Origin: Pedobacter hiemivivus
GTDB lineage: Bacteria > Bacteroidota > Bacteroidia > Sphingobacteriales > Sphingobacteriaceae
Assembly: GCF_004331685.1 (NCBI RefSeq)
Contig: NZ_SJSM01000023.1
Coordinates: 19,057 to 83,056 of the forward strand
Direction: 5' to 3'
DNA length: 64,000 bases
In this document: piece by piece, positions 33,415 to 43,563 of the stretch
Numbering within the stretch: the stretch's first letter is position 1
Layout of the letters: every line of letters begins with the position of its first letter
The notes under the pieces: generated by a model
Seen by the model: the letters and a program-made list of their open reading frames with translations, nothing else
What the model was told of the DNA's origin: nothing
Database searches by the model: none
Position numbers and translations under genes: made by a program

Positions 33415-36400
33415 ATGTATAAAATTTTAACTGTACTCAGATACGGGATGTCCTCTTGTGTCCACCCTAAATTATGGCGAATTATGAAACTGTCCTTTTT
33501 TATTTGTCTTATCGCATTTTTGCACGTCAGCGCCGCCTCTATAGCACAAAAAATAAGTTTAGAAAAGAATAACGCAACACTTCGTGAAACACTTAATGAT
33601 ATCCGTAAGCAAAGCGGGTATAGCATAATTTGTGATGTCGAACTTTTGAACGAAGCACAGCGGATTAATCTTCATATTAAAAACGTTTCCTTAGATGAGG
33701 CATTAAAGCAATGTTTTATTGATCAGCCCTTGTCTTATGTAATCAATAAAAATACCATTGTAATTACGCCAAGACCGCTGGCGAATTCCACCGTTAAGAA
33801 ATGGCTAAGTATCTCTGGAAGCATTATAGATGAAAAGAAAATGCCCTTGCCTGGTGTTACCGTTAAGGTTGAAAATAGTCCGACGGCCGTTTCTACCAAT
33901 GAGAATGGTTTTTATACGATAAATGTACCCGATGAAAAAGCAGTGCTGGTGTTTTCATCAGTCGGTTATCTTACGGAGCGGCGGGTTGTGGCTAAGACGA
34001 GGGTGATCAATATCCAAATGACAGAAGAGAACAGCAAATTAAATGAAGTTGTTGTGGTTGGTTATGGTACCGTTTTGAAAAAAGATCTGACTGGTTCGGT
34101 GGGCAGTGTGAAAATGGATGAAATGCAGAAAGCACCTGTTCGTTCTTTTGAAGAAGCATTGGCGGGCAGGGTGGCCGGCGTGGCTGTAGCTAGTGGCGAT
34201 GGACAGCCTGGATCTTCCAGTACGATTACTATTCGAGGGAACAATTCTATCACCCAGAATAACTCACCTTTGTATGTTATAGATGGCTTCCCGCTAGAAA
34301 ATGCGGATAACAATGCCATTAATCCGGCTGAAATAGAGTCTATAGAAATCTTAAAAGATGCTTCTGCGACAGCTATCTACGGTGCGAGAGGTGCAAATGG
34401 AGTGATCATGGTCACTACAAAAAGAGGGAAGACTGGAGAACCTGTTGTTACCTACAACGGTTATTTCGGGCTTCAGCAAAATAGGAATGAAGTGGCCTTA
34501 ATGGATCCTTATGAGTTTGTGAAGTTACAGCAGGATCTTAATGCGGTAAACGCAGACAAACGATATTTTACCAATGGCCTTACTTTGGATAGTTACCGGA
34601 CGGAACAGGGGGTAGACTGGCAGGACCGTTTATTTAGAACGGCACCTATGCAAAATCATTATATGGCTGTTAACGGGGGGAATGCCAACACCAAATATTC
34701 TCTTTCCGGTTCGATTACAAACCAGGATGGGATTATCCTCAACACCGGATTTAACCGTTATCAGGGACGTTTAATTTTGGATCAAAAGGTTAATGATAGG
34801 TTCAAAATAGGTGCCAACATAAATTATTCAAATACCAGTAGTTCGGGTAGTGTCGTGTCTAACAGTTATGGTAGCTTAAGTACATTAAGCTTAATGTATA
34901 GTGTTTGGGCTTATAGACCCGTAAACGGAACTGGTAGCAGTGATGATCTGATTGATGAGCTTTATGATCCGGCTATTGATGTGAGTAATGATCTGCGATC
35001 GAACCCGGTAATCACTGCGCAAAATACTTACAATAAGCGGATTGTTAATTCTTTAGTCATTAACGCTTATGCTGAATATAATTTTACCAAAAGCTTAAAG
35101 CTGAGGGTTACCGGAGGTGCTAATCGTTCTGATCAGGTGGTAAATATCTTTAATAATTCGCAGACACCGCTAGGCAATCCCTTAAGCCCGCAGGGTAAAG
35201 GTGGTCCTAATGGCTCTGTTACCAATAATAGAATCAATGATTTATTAAATGAAAACACCCTTACTTATAATGGTGTAATCGGGAAATACCATAAACTGAA
35301 TGTATTGGGAGGCTTTACTGTGCAACAAACTAACTTTAATAATTTTGGAGCAATTGCATTACAGGTTCCCAATGAGACGTTAGGGATAGGCGGATTGGAT
35401 GAGGGAACTTCCTCAACAATTACTTCAGTTACCTCATTAAACAGGTTGGTTTCTTTTTTAAGTAGAGTTAACTATAGTTTTAAGGATAAATATTTGGTTA
35501 CGGCATCCTTCAGATCTGATGGTTCATCTAAATTTGCACCTGGTAATAAATGGAGTTATTTTCCTTCCGGCTCTGTCGCGTGGCGACTTACAAGAGAAGA
35601 TTTTATGAAAAAAGTACCTGTAATTACGGATGCTAAATTACGGGCAAGTTATGGATTAACCGGAAACAATCGGGTAAGTGATTTTGCTTATTTGGCAACC
35701 TTAGTTTTACCAAACTCTGCAGTTTATCCTTTCAATAACGGGATTAACAAAGGAGCGATTAAAACAGCTTTAGGAAATCAGAACCTGAAATGGGAAAACA
35801 CCTCACAATTGGATTTGGGTATGGATGTTTCGTTGCTGAAAGACAGGGTGTCATTTACGGCAGATTATTATCGAAAAACTACCTATGATTTATTGCTAAA
35901 TGCCAATCTGCCGCCAACCGCAGGTTTACCAAATGCTTTTAAGAACATTGGAAAGGTTAGAAATGATGGATTCGAATTTACACTCAATACCACTAACATC
36001 AGCAATACAAATTTCTCCTGGACCACAAATTTCAATATTGCCTTTAACCGCAACAAGATATTGGCGCTAACAGAAAATCAGGAGAACATTTTAACCAATC
36101 TTGCCTGGGATGCTAATTATGTAAATACACCGCTTTATACGGGTAAAATTGGTGAGCCTATTGCTCAGTTCTACGGATATAAATGGGATGGTGTATATCA
36201 ATACAGTGATTTTGATAAGTCGACAGCAGGAGTTTATACCTTAAAAGCTGATGTGCCCACCAATGGCAATACACGGGGTAGCATTCAACCGGGCGATATT
36301 AAGTACGTAGATATAAATGGCGACGGGGTGGTTAACGCTGACGATAGGACCGTAATTGGTAAACCTTACCCCTTATATACTGGAGGGCTGTCTAATACAT

Positions 36401-36861
36401 TCAAATACAAAGGTTTTGATTTGAATGTGTTTTTTCAATGGTCTTCGGGTAATGATTTGTTTAATGCCAACCGCCTGGTTTTTGAGGGCAGTACCCGGCT
36501 TGATCAAAACCAATATGCCAGTTTTACAAACAGGTGGACACCAGATAATCAGAATAATAATATGTTCAGGGTTGGTGGCCAGGGACCTTATGCCTATTCA
36601 TCCAGGGTGATAGAAGATGGCTCGTTTTTACGTCTGAAAACCGTTGCGCTAGGGTACAACTTACCTGCTCCTTTTGTTAAAAAAATTAAATTAAAGACTT
36701 TAAGGGTATATACCGCCGCACAAAATATAATAACATGGACTAATTATTCAGGTCCGGATCCAGAGGTGTCTGCCAGGAACTCCGCATTAACGCCTGGATT
36801 TGACTATTCAGCTTATCCTCGAGCCAGTACAGTAACATTTGGTTTAAACACAACATTTTAA
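33415..36861 (+). CDS. SusC/RagA-type TonB-dependent receptor with STN domain (locus 2)
   Basis: 1,148 residues. Order: an N-terminal leader of the type MYKILTVLRYG then a hydrophobic signal (LSFFICLIAFLHVSAAS), STN domain (about 47-115), carboxypeptidase-regulatory-like domain (about 130-205), plug (DASATAIYGARGANGVIMVTTK), barrel with the conserved GDIKYVDINGDGVVN stretch and a C-terminal Phe (TFGLNTTF). As outer-membrane channel of a polysaccharide locus it would import uronic-acid oligosaccharides. The inner ATG at 33484 is possible, but long pre-sequences like this are usual in the family. Confidence 0.94.
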   Translation: MYKILTVLRYGMSSCVHPKLWRIMKLSFFICLIAFLHVSAASIAQKISLEKNNATLRETLNDIRKQSGYSIICDVELLNEAQRINLHIKNVSLDEALKQCFIDQPLSYVINKNTIVITPRPLANSTVKKWLSISGSIIDEKKMPLPGVTVKVENSPTAVSTNENGFYTINVPDEKAVLVFSSVGYLTERRVVAKTRVINIQMTEENSKLNEVVVVGYGTVLKKDLTGSVGSVKMDEMQKAPVRSFEEALAGRVAGVAVASGDGQPGSSSTITIRGNNSITQNNSPLYVIDGFPLENADNNAINPAEIESIEILKDASATAIYGARGANGVIMVTTKRGKTGEPVVTYNGYFGLQQNRNEVALMDPYEFVKLQQDLNAVNADKRYFTNGLTLDSYRTEQGVDWQDRLFRTAPMQNHYMAVNGGNANTKYSLSGSITNQDGIILNTGFNRYQGRLILDQKVNDRFKIGANINYSNTSSSGSVVSNSYGSLSTLSLMYSVWAYRPVNGTGSSDDLIDELYDPAIDVSNDLRSNPVITAQNTYNKRIVNSLVINAYAEYNFTKSLKLRVTGGANRSDQVVNIFNNSQTPLGNPLSPQGKGGPNGSVTNNRINDLLNENTLTYNGVIGKYHKLNVLGGFTVQQTNFNNFGAIALQVPNETLGIGGLDEGTSSTITSVTSLNRLVSFLSRVNYSFKDKYLVTASFRSDGSSKFAPGNKWSYFPSGSVAWRLTREDFMKKVPVITDAKLRASYGLTGNNRVSDFAYLATLVLPNSAVYPFNNGINKGAIKTALGNQNLKWENTSQLDLGMDVSLLKDRVSFTADYYRKTTYDLLLNANLPPTAGLPNAFKNIGKVRNDGFEFTLNTTNISNTNFSWTTNFNIAFNRNKILALTENQENILTNLAWDANYVNTPLYTGKIGEPIAQFYGYKWDGVYQYSDFDKSTAGVYTLKADVPTNGNTRGSIQPGDIKYVDINGDGVVNADDRTVIGKPYPLYTGGLSNTFKYKGFDLNVFFQWSSGNDLFNANRLVFEGSTRLDQNQYASFTNRWTPDNQNNNMFRVGGQGPYAYSSRVIEDGSFLRLKTVALGYNLPAPFVKKIKLKTLRVYTAAQNIITWTNYSGPDPEVSARNSALTPGFDYSAYPRASTVTFGLNTTF

Positions 36862-36872
36862 TAACGTAAATC

Positions 36873-38426
36873 ATGAAAAAAATTATTTACATATTAATTA
36901 TCACAGCTATTTTTCCATTAGCTTCTTGTAAGAAGTTCCTGGATGTGGCACCAACCGATTTTTTAAGTCCGATTAACTATTATAGTACAGAAACGGAAGT
37001 CGAAAATGCACTAACAGGGGTTTATGATCCACTGGGAAGAGAGGCGATGTATGGGCGATATTTGTTTACTACGTTGGCGTATGGTAATGACGAGGGATTA
37101 AGATCGGCTTCGGCAACCACTACGGGTTTAGAAGTATTTAATTATACACCTTCAGATGGCATTGTTGGGAATTTATGGACATCCTGTTACCAGGGCATTG
37201 ACCGTGCCAATGATCTATTGGCTAATATAGATAAGCCGAAAATGGACGACACGAAACGAAAGCGGATAAGGGGGGAGGCACTGTTTTTAAGAGCGTACTA
37301 TTATTTTTTACTAGCCGACAATTGGGGTGATGTACCCTTAAAGCTAAGCCCGACAGTTTCAGCCAGTGATGTAAATATCAAAAGCAACCCTAAAAAGGAA
37401 GTCTTTGATCAAATACTGAAAGATATGGAGACTGCCGAACCATTGGTTAGTACCTCGACGGAATTGAAGTTTAGCGGAAGGGTATCTAAAACAACAATTG
37501 AGGGGATAATGGCCCGCGTTTGTCTAACGATGGCAGGAAGCCAGGTAAATGATCCCAGCAAGCTTAATGATGCATTGAAGTGGGCTGAGAAAGTCCAGCA
37601 GTCAAAAGAACACAGTTTAAATCCTGATTATAAACAAATATTTATTAACCAATCTAAAGATCTCTATGACGTTAAGGAAAGTATGTGGGAAATTGAGTTT
37701 TATGGTAACGGTATAGGGAGTTACAATGAAACCTCCTGGGTAGGAGTTTGGGGTGGAATATTGGCATCGGGGCCTGATCTGCAAACACCGGGTTACGGTT
37801 ATGGCGCATTGTATGCGACTAACAAATTATATAATCTATATACAGATGCGGCTGATGTGAGGCGCGACTGGAATATATCACCTTATTATTTTACCACGAC
37901 TAAGCCTACCAATTTTACAGCAACACAGTTGTATAACCGCTATCCTGGTAAATGGCGTCGCGAGTATGAGGTGGTAACACCAAAAAGTAAAAATGTTTCG
38001 TCTACAAATTTTCCTGTTTTGAGGTATGCGGATGTACTTTTAATGCTGGCCGAGGCGGAAAATGAATTGAATGGCCCGACACAAAAAGCACATGATGCTT
38101 TGAATGAGGTAAGGGCAAGAGCGCATGCTTCTGAGTTTAAAGGTGCAACCATTATTACAGATAAAATTATTTTCAGACAGGTTATTCAGGATGAACGGGC
38201 GCGGGAGCTTGCTTTTGAAGCTTTGCGTGATCATGACCTGAAACGTTGGGGCATATTTATCAGTACAATGAAAGATTTGTCAAAGAACATTACCGCCAGC
38301 TATCCGGCAAACTTGAGGTTCCTGGCATTAGCGGGTAACAACATCGCCGAAAGACATTTGTATTTACCAATACCAAGTTTAGAATTATCACTTAATAAAG
38401 CCATCAAACAAAATCCTAACTGGTAG
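36873..38426 (+). CDS. SusD/RagB-family outer-membrane lipoprotein (locus 2)
   Basis: 517 residues: lipoprotein signal (FPLASCKKFLDVAPTDFLSP), the SusD N-terminal NALTGVYDPLG helix, TPR helices (RGEALFLRAYYYFLLADNWGDVPL) and the C-terminal RYADVLLMLAEAENELNG and ERARELAFEALRDHDLKRWG blocks. Pairs with the SusC 11 bases upstream to bind the polysaccharide. A perfect hairpin follows its stop codon, separating the transport genes from the enzymes. Confidence 0.94.
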   Translation: MKKIIYILIITAIFPLASCKKFLDVAPTDFLSPINYYSTETEVENALTGVYDPLGREAMYGRYLFTTLAYGNDEGLRSASATTTGLEVFNYTPSDGIVGNLWTSCYQGIDRANDLLANIDKPKMDDTKRKRIRGEALFLRAYYYFLLADNWGDVPLKLSPTVSASDVNIKSNPKKEVFDQILKDMETAEPLVSTSTELKFSGRVSKTTIEGIMARVCLTMAGSQVNDPSKLNDALKWAEKVQQSKEHSLNPDYKQIFINQSKDLYDVKESMWEIEFYGNGIGSYNETSWVGVWGGILASGPDLQTPGYGYGALYATNKLYNLYTDAADVRRDWNISPYYFTTTKPTNFTATQLYNRYPGKWRREYEVVTPKSKNVSSTNFPVLRYADVLLMLAEAENELNGPTQKAHDALNEVRARAHASEFKGATIITDKIIFRQVIQDERARELAFEALRDHDLKRWGIFISTMKDLSKNITASYPANLRFLALAGNNIAERHLYLPIPSLELSLNKAIKQNPNW

Positions 38427-38449
38427 AAATCGTTAAAAATTAACGATTT
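38427..38449. repeat. inverted repeat right after susD (locus 2)
   Basis: AAATCGTTAA and TTAACGATTT are perfect complements around a 3-base loop, directly after the susD stop. No T-run follows, so it looks like an mRNA-stabilising or processing hairpin rather than a terminator. Confidence 0.6.
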
Positions 38450-38483
38450 GGTCCAATTGTATAAAATTATAAATACGACAAAA

Positions 38484-39968
38484 ATGAAACATAATTTATA
38501 TGTGTTAGGGGTAAAGTGTACCCTGATGGCAGCGCTGTTGATCATTTGTTCTTGCAAAAAAAATGAGGTAATTTCCCAAGGCGAGGAGGAGAAGGCAGTG
38601 GTTTTAAAACAATCTAGTTTATCGGTTGTGCCGCTGGCAATGGTTAATGTTTCTCTGGATATTGCCTCCTCAACTATCGGTGCAAATGTACCCACTAATT
38701 TTGTTGGTCTGAGTTATGAGAAATCTGATCTCATTAATCCAACCTGGCCTTATTTTAATGAAAACCAAGCCGTGTTCCTGCAGTTAATTAAGAACCTGAA
38801 AACTGGAGTGTTGCGCCTGGGAGGTAATTCATCTGATAAAATCTTCTGGCAAGATTCGCTAAGGGGTACATCTACTTCAATTACCAATGTTTACAGGGAT
38901 GATGTGACTAAACTCAAATTATTTATGGATCAGCTGGGATCGGATTGGAAGCTGATTTATGGATTAAATCTAGCCAATGACACGGTACATACATCTGAGG
39001 TTAATTTTGTACAGACTCAGTTTGGAACAAAAGTTTTAAGCTTCGAAATCGGTAATGAGCCAGATTTGTACCCTCAGAATGGTTATAGGGCAACAGGTTA
39101 TGGTATTGTTCATTACAAACCGGAGTTTGAGGCCAGCTATAATATTTTACATGCAGCGGTTCCAACAGCTCCTTTTTCCGGACCTACGGTGTCCTCTAAA
39201 ACTGCCTGGATCCAAACATTCGCTACTGATGAGGCCAGCCGAATCAATTTTTTAACTACTCATTATTATAAAATGGGTTCGGCAGGAACGATACCCCAAT
39301 TGATGCAATACGACTCTACTTTAGTTTCCCGTTCTGGAATAATCGCGGCGGCATCTGCAAGTAGTGGCTTGCCTTACCGCTATGCGGAGTGTAATTCTGT
39401 TAACAATGGCGGCAAAGATGGAGTGAGTAATGTATTTGCTTCCGCATTATGGGGCGTAGATATGATGTTTTACCTGGCACGTAAGGGAGCAATGGGCGTA
39501 GATTTTCATGGCGGACGTAGGTCTTATTATTCCCCGATTTATTACAATACGAATAATACATTTAGTGTAAAGCCTCTTTATTATGGCCTGATGATGTTTA
39601 CGTTGGCAGATATGAAGCAGTCTTTAAATCAATTGTTAAACAACAATGGATTAAACATCACCGCATATGCTTTTAAAAATTCGGTCGGTAAAACCTGCGC
39701 GTTAGTCGTTAACAAGGATGCAGCTAATACAGCCTTGTTAACAATAACCAGTGCGTCAACCATTACATCCGCCAAATTGCATGAACTGGTTACCAGCGCT
39801 GCAACACCTTTATCAGCGACAACTGGTATTACCCTGGATGGGGCAGCCGTAAATGCTACAAATGGAACCTGGAATGGCACGACTACTACCACCGTTGCCG
39901 GTACAGGTACTTCAGAAATCACCTTAACAATTAATCCCGCCAGGGCAGTACTTATAGAATTGAATTAA
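38484..39968 (+). CDS. GH79-like glycosidase lipoprotein (beta-glucuronidase/heparanase-like)
   Basis: 494 residues from the ATG at 38484 (an upstream start adds 12 residues before the signal). Lipobox ICSC with Cys24. The TIM barrel shows FVGLSYEKSDL, GVLRLGGNSSDKIFW, and two expected catalytic Glu: acid/base Glu192 (FEIGNEPD) and nucleophile Glu302 (RYAECNSV). The small C-terminal beta-domain is Thr/Ala-rich. Order and motifs fit clan A family GH79 (beta-glucuronidases and heparanase), so exo-removal of glucuronic acid is likely; GH30/GH39-like relatives are alternatives. Its stop overlaps the GH88 start by one base. Confidence 0.75.
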   Translation: MKHNLYVLGVKCTLMAALLIICSCKKNEVISQGEEEKAVVLKQSSLSVVPLAMVNVSLDIASSTIGANVPTNFVGLSYEKSDLINPTWPYFNENQAVFLQLIKNLKTGVLRLGGNSSDKIFWQDSLRGTSTSITNVYRDDVTKLKLFMDQLGSDWKLIYGLNLANDTVHTSEVNFVQTQFGTKVLSFEIGNEPDLYPQNGYRATGYGIVHYKPEFEASYNILHAAVPTAPFSGPTVSSKTAWIQTFATDEASRINFLTTHYYKMGSAGTIPQLMQYDSTLVSRSGIIAAASASSGLPYRYAECNSVNNGGKDGVSNVFASALWGVDMMFYLARKGAMGVDFHGGRRSYYSPIYYNTNNTFSVKPLYYGLMMFTLADMKQSLNQLLNNNGLNITAYAFKNSVGKTCALVVNKDAANTALLTITSASTITSAKLHELVTSAATPLSATTGITLDGAAVNATNGTWNGTTTTTVAGTGTSEITLTINPARAVLIELN

Positions 39969-41170
39969 TGAATCTAAAGAAATTAAAATGGACAGTAGGA
40001 TACCTGTGTATGCTGCTATTCTGCGTATCAGTTGGTGTAAAAGCACAGGTTACAAAACCAAATATTAATAAAGTGCTTGATGTGGCCGAACAACAATACA
40101 AAAGCTATTTGAAGTTATATCCCAACAATGCGTTGTATCCACGTAGTGTAAATAAAGACGGCTCTATTAGGTTAGTCAAGTCGAAAGACTGGACAAGTGG
40201 TTTTTTTGGCGGTAACTTATGGTATATGTTTTATCTAACCCGAAACGGCAAATGGAAAAACGAAGCGATCAGGTATACGGAAACCTTAGAAAACGAAAAA
40301 TATAACAAAACGACTCACGATCTTGGTTTTGTCCTATACAATACCTTTTATAAAGCTTACCATATCACACACAAGAATAGCTATAAGGAGGTTTTGTTAG
40401 AAGCTTCAAGATCATTGTCTTCCAGGTATAATCCAAAGGTTGCTGCGATCAGGTCATGGGATTTTAAGCCTTTCAAATATCCGGTAATAGTGGACAATCT
40501 GATGAACCTGGAAATGTTGTTATGGGCATCTAAAATAAGTGGCGATTCGTCTTTTTATCATATTGCAGTCTCGCATGCTGATGTTGACTTAAAGTATCGT
40601 TTTAGAACGGATCATAGTACTTACCACGTACTTGATTTTAATCCCGCAAATGGTGAGCTGATTAAAAAGCAAACTTTCCAGGGCTATGCAGACAGTTCAT
40701 GTTGGGCCCGTGGACAAGCCTGGGCAATTTATGCGTACACTTTTTTATATAGGGAAACGAAAGACCCTAAATATTTAGTGCAAGCTGAAAACGCGGCGGA
40801 TTATTTTTTGTCACAAACCGATCTTTCTGATGACCCAATTCCTTTTTGGGATTTTAATGATCCAGAAATTCCGAATGTGTCAAAAGATGCTTCGGCAGCA
40901 GCTGTAGCGGCATCTGGCTTACTTGAATTAAGTACTTATGTCGGCGCAAAGAAAAAATATTATGAAAGAGCTCAGGCTATACTGAGTGCTTTATGTACAG
41001 ATGAATATCTGGCCAAGCCTGGAACGAATCAGTATTTTTTGCTAAAACATAGTACAGGGCATCGCCCGCATCAGGATGAGATAGATGCCCCGCTTATTTA
41101 TGCTGACTACTATTTTTTGGAAGCACTATACCGATATCAGCATTATAAAAATTTAAAAGGGGTCTTATAA
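39968..41170 (+). CDS. GH88 unsaturated glucuronyl hydrolase
   Basis: 400 residues with a signal peptide (LCMLLFCVSVGVKAQ). An (alpha/alpha)6 barrel with the two conserved Asp: Asp118 (THDLGF) and Asp176 (IVDNLMN), as in Bacillus UGL (Asp88 and Asp149), and the SSCWARGQAWAIYAY substrate-cleft segment. The enzyme hydrates and cleaves the 4,5-unsaturated uronic acid left by a lyase, so it acts after the PL8 gene two genes along. It probably works in the periplasm. Translationally coupled to the GH79-like gene. Confidence 0.92.
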   Translation: MNLKKLKWTVGYLCMLLFCVSVGVKAQVTKPNINKVLDVAEQQYKSYLKLYPNNALYPRSVNKDGSIRLVKSKDWTSGFFGGNLWYMFYLTRNGKWKNEAIRYTETLENEKYNKTTHDLGFVLYNTFYKAYHITHKNSYKEVLLEASRSLSSRYNPKVAAIRSWDFKPFKYPVIVDNLMNLEMLLWASKISGDSSFYHIAVSHADVDLKYRFRTDHSTYHVLDFNPANGELIKKQTFQGYADSSCWARGQAWAIYAYTFLYRETKDPKYLVQAENAADYFLSQTDLSDDPIPFWDFNDPEIPNVSKDASAAAVAASGLLELSTYVGAKKKYYERAQAILSALCTDEYLAKPGTNQYFLLKHSTGHRPHQDEIDAPLIYADYYFLEALYRYQHYKNLKGVL

Positions 41171-41176
41171 ATTCAT

Positions 41177-43543
41177 ATGGCAATGAGAACAATCAGTGTG
41201 TTTTTATATTTATTAGTTTCCTGTTGTCTACCTTTTAAGGTATTCGCACAGGATTCTTTCGCCAGTAAGCAATTTAATTGTGATTCTTTACGGATAAAAT
41301 GGTGCGATTTTTTAACCGGCGGAAAGTATAATCCAAACGATCCGCTGATCAAAAATAAACTTTCAATTATCAATAGGAATTCACTTTCTTTCTGGAAAAA
41401 TGGCTTTGTTAATGATACGGTTAACCGAAAAACTTTATGGCTGGATCTGAAGTATAATAAATCCGCGGATATTACTACAAGCTATACCAGGCTATATAGT
41501 ATGGCAATTGCTTATTGCTCAGCTGGAACTGATGGTTATCATAATGAGCAATTGAGAAGTGACATCTTATCTGCATTGGAATGGCTCTATACCAAGAAAT
41601 ATAACGAAAGAACACTTATCCCCAAAACTGGAGGAAATAATAATTGGTGGGACTACCGTATTGGTAGTTCGGAAAAGCTAAACAACATTATCGTATTACT
41701 TTATGATCAGATCAGCCCCGAGTGGCGGGCAGCATACGTACGTGCAATACAACATGCCGCCCCGGCTGTCGACGGGTATACAGGTGCAAATTTGGTCTGG
41801 ATCAGCCGGGTAATCGCAATCTCCTCGATTATAGCTCAGAATCCGTCAAAAGTATCTTATGCTGTTAATGCTTTAAGCCCGGTATTTAATTATGTTACAC
41901 AGGGTGATGGTTTTTATACTGACGGATCATTCCTTCAACATAATAAGCACCCTTATTCGGGTGGTTATGGGGTTAACCTTTTATCTTCAGTCGCAGAATT
42001 GATATATCTGTTTCCTGAAATACCGCATATGATACCTAATGCGACTAACATCTATAGTTGGGTTTATGATTCTTTTCAACCGATAGTATATCGTGGCGGA
42101 ATAATGAGCTCAGTTATGGGGCGCGAAATTGCCCGTAATAATATCAGCGAACACAGCAAAGGCAGAGCATTAACTGAAGCTTTAATACTCCTTGCTCATC
42201 AGGCGCCTGAAAAAGAGGGTCAGCGATTAAGGTCTATCGTGAAAAGCTATATACAGGAAGATGGGAATAAGAATGGTTTTTCGTCCATTATGCTTACGCA
42301 GATGGCAAGCGAGATTATGAGTGATAAAACTATCGTACCTCGAACAACCTATATTACTTATCGGCAACTGGCTAACATGGATAGGGCAGTCCAACAAGCA
42401 GACCATTATGCCTTTATGTTAAGTATGCATTCCTCCCGCATTTACAATTTTGAATCCATTAATCAGGAAAACTTAAAGGGCTGGCACCTTTCGGATGGTA
42501 TGACCTATCTATACAACGCGGATCAAAAGCAGTTTGAAGATAATTTTTGGAGCACTGTAAATTATCAGCATTTGCCTGGAACCACTACCGAGGAGGACTT
42601 ATCGGCTTTGACTAATAAAATCAGTACTAAAAGTTGGGTGGGCGGTACCGCTATATTAGATAAATATGGAGTAAGTGGAATGGACTTATCTCCCTTCGGA
42701 ACCACACTTTCGGCAAAAAAATCGTGGTTTATGTTAGCTGATGGTATTGTTTGTTTGGGTGCGGGTATTACCAATCAGGATAACAAAAATGTATTTACTA
42801 CAATTGAACAGCGTAAGCTCAGTTTGGAAAACAGTAATATATTTACCGTGGATGGCAAAATTATACCAGGTGACTTCGATGTTAGCGACCGCTCTAACGT
42901 AAACTGGGCACATCTATCAGGGAGTGTAAAGGGGTCAGATATTGGTTATTACTTTCCGGAGGGGATAAAACTAAGCATGAAACGCATGCCTCAAAGCGGC
43001 AAGTGGAGTGAACTCCGAACCGGGACTGACAGCACTCTAAAAACACGGCATTACCTAACTTTATGGAAGGGACACGGTAATCATCCTATTGATGATAATG
43101 GTGCTGATCTCAAATATGCTTACCTGTTGTTGCCTGGCTATAGCGCTGAGAAAGTAAAACAGTACGCCAAATCTCCATCCATACAGATATTAGAAAATAC
43201 GGCAAGGGTTCAAGCTGTAAAGGACATTAAGCTGGGACTAACTGCGGCTAACTTTTGGAAAGATACTTTAAGCTCCGTCGTGGTGGACCATAAAATCTAT
43301 TTAACCTGCGATAAAAAAGCAGCGGTAATGGTTATGGAAAATCAAGAGGGTATAAATATTTCGTTATCAGATCCTACTATGCTTAACGAAGGGCTTATTC
43401 ATATACAGATCAACAGACCGGTTTCGGGCCTTGCGACTTCTGCTCCCGAAATAACCATAAAGCAGTTAAAGCCCGTACTTCAGTTTTCTGTAAATGTTAA
43501 GGGCTTGAAAGGTAGGTCTGTATCTGCGGTGTTTAAACAATAA
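41177..43543 (+). CDS. PL8 polysaccharide lyase (hyaluronate/chondroitin AC type)
   Basis: 788 residues with a signal peptide (PFKVFAQ, to residue 25). Alpha/alpha toroid plus beta-sandwich. The catalytic set is complete and its spacing equals that I recall for Arthrobacter chondroitin AC lyase (Asn183, His233, Tyr242, Arg292, Arg296): here Asn204 (TGANLVW), His254 (DGSFLQH), Tyr263 (SGGYG), Arg315 and Arg319 (GREIAR). It would beta-eliminate at a uronic acid and release unsaturated oligosaccharides for GH88. PL8 also contains xanthan lyases, so the polymer is not fixed by family alone. Six bases after GH88. Confidence 0.9.
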   Translation: MAMRTISVFLYLLVSCCLPFKVFAQDSFASKQFNCDSLRIKWCDFLTGGKYNPNDPLIKNKLSIINRNSLSFWKNGFVNDTVNRKTLWLDLKYNKSADITTSYTRLYSMAIAYCSAGTDGYHNEQLRSDILSALEWLYTKKYNERTLIPKTGGNNNWWDYRIGSSEKLNNIIVLLYDQISPEWRAAYVRAIQHAAPAVDGYTGANLVWISRVIAISSIIAQNPSKVSYAVNALSPVFNYVTQGDGFYTDGSFLQHNKHPYSGGYGVNLLSSVAELIYLFPEIPHMIPNATNIYSWVYDSFQPIVYRGGIMSSVMGREIARNNISEHSKGRALTEALILLAHQAPEKEGQRLRSIVKSYIQEDGNKNGFSSIMLTQMASEIMSDKTIVPRTTYITYRQLANMDRAVQQADHYAFMLSMHSSRIYNFESINQENLKGWHLSDGMTYLYNADQKQFEDNFWSTVNYQHLPGTTTEEDLSALTNKISTKSWVGGTAILDKYGVSGMDLSPFGTTLSAKKSWFMLADGIVCLGAGITNQDNKNVFTTIEQRKLSLENSNIFTVDGKIIPGDFDVSDRSNVNWAHLSGSVKGSDIGYYFPEGIKLSMKRMPQSGKWSELRTGTDSTLKTRHYLTLWKGHGNHPIDDNGADLKYAYLLLPGYSAEKVKQYAKSPSIQILENTARVQAVKDIKLGLTAANFWKDTLSSVVVDHKIYLTCDKKAAVMVMENQEGINISLSDPTMLNEGLIHIQINRPVSGLATSAPEITIKQLKPVLQFSVNVKGLKGRSVSAVFKQ

Positions 43544-43563
43544 TTTTTAATTAATTCATAGAC

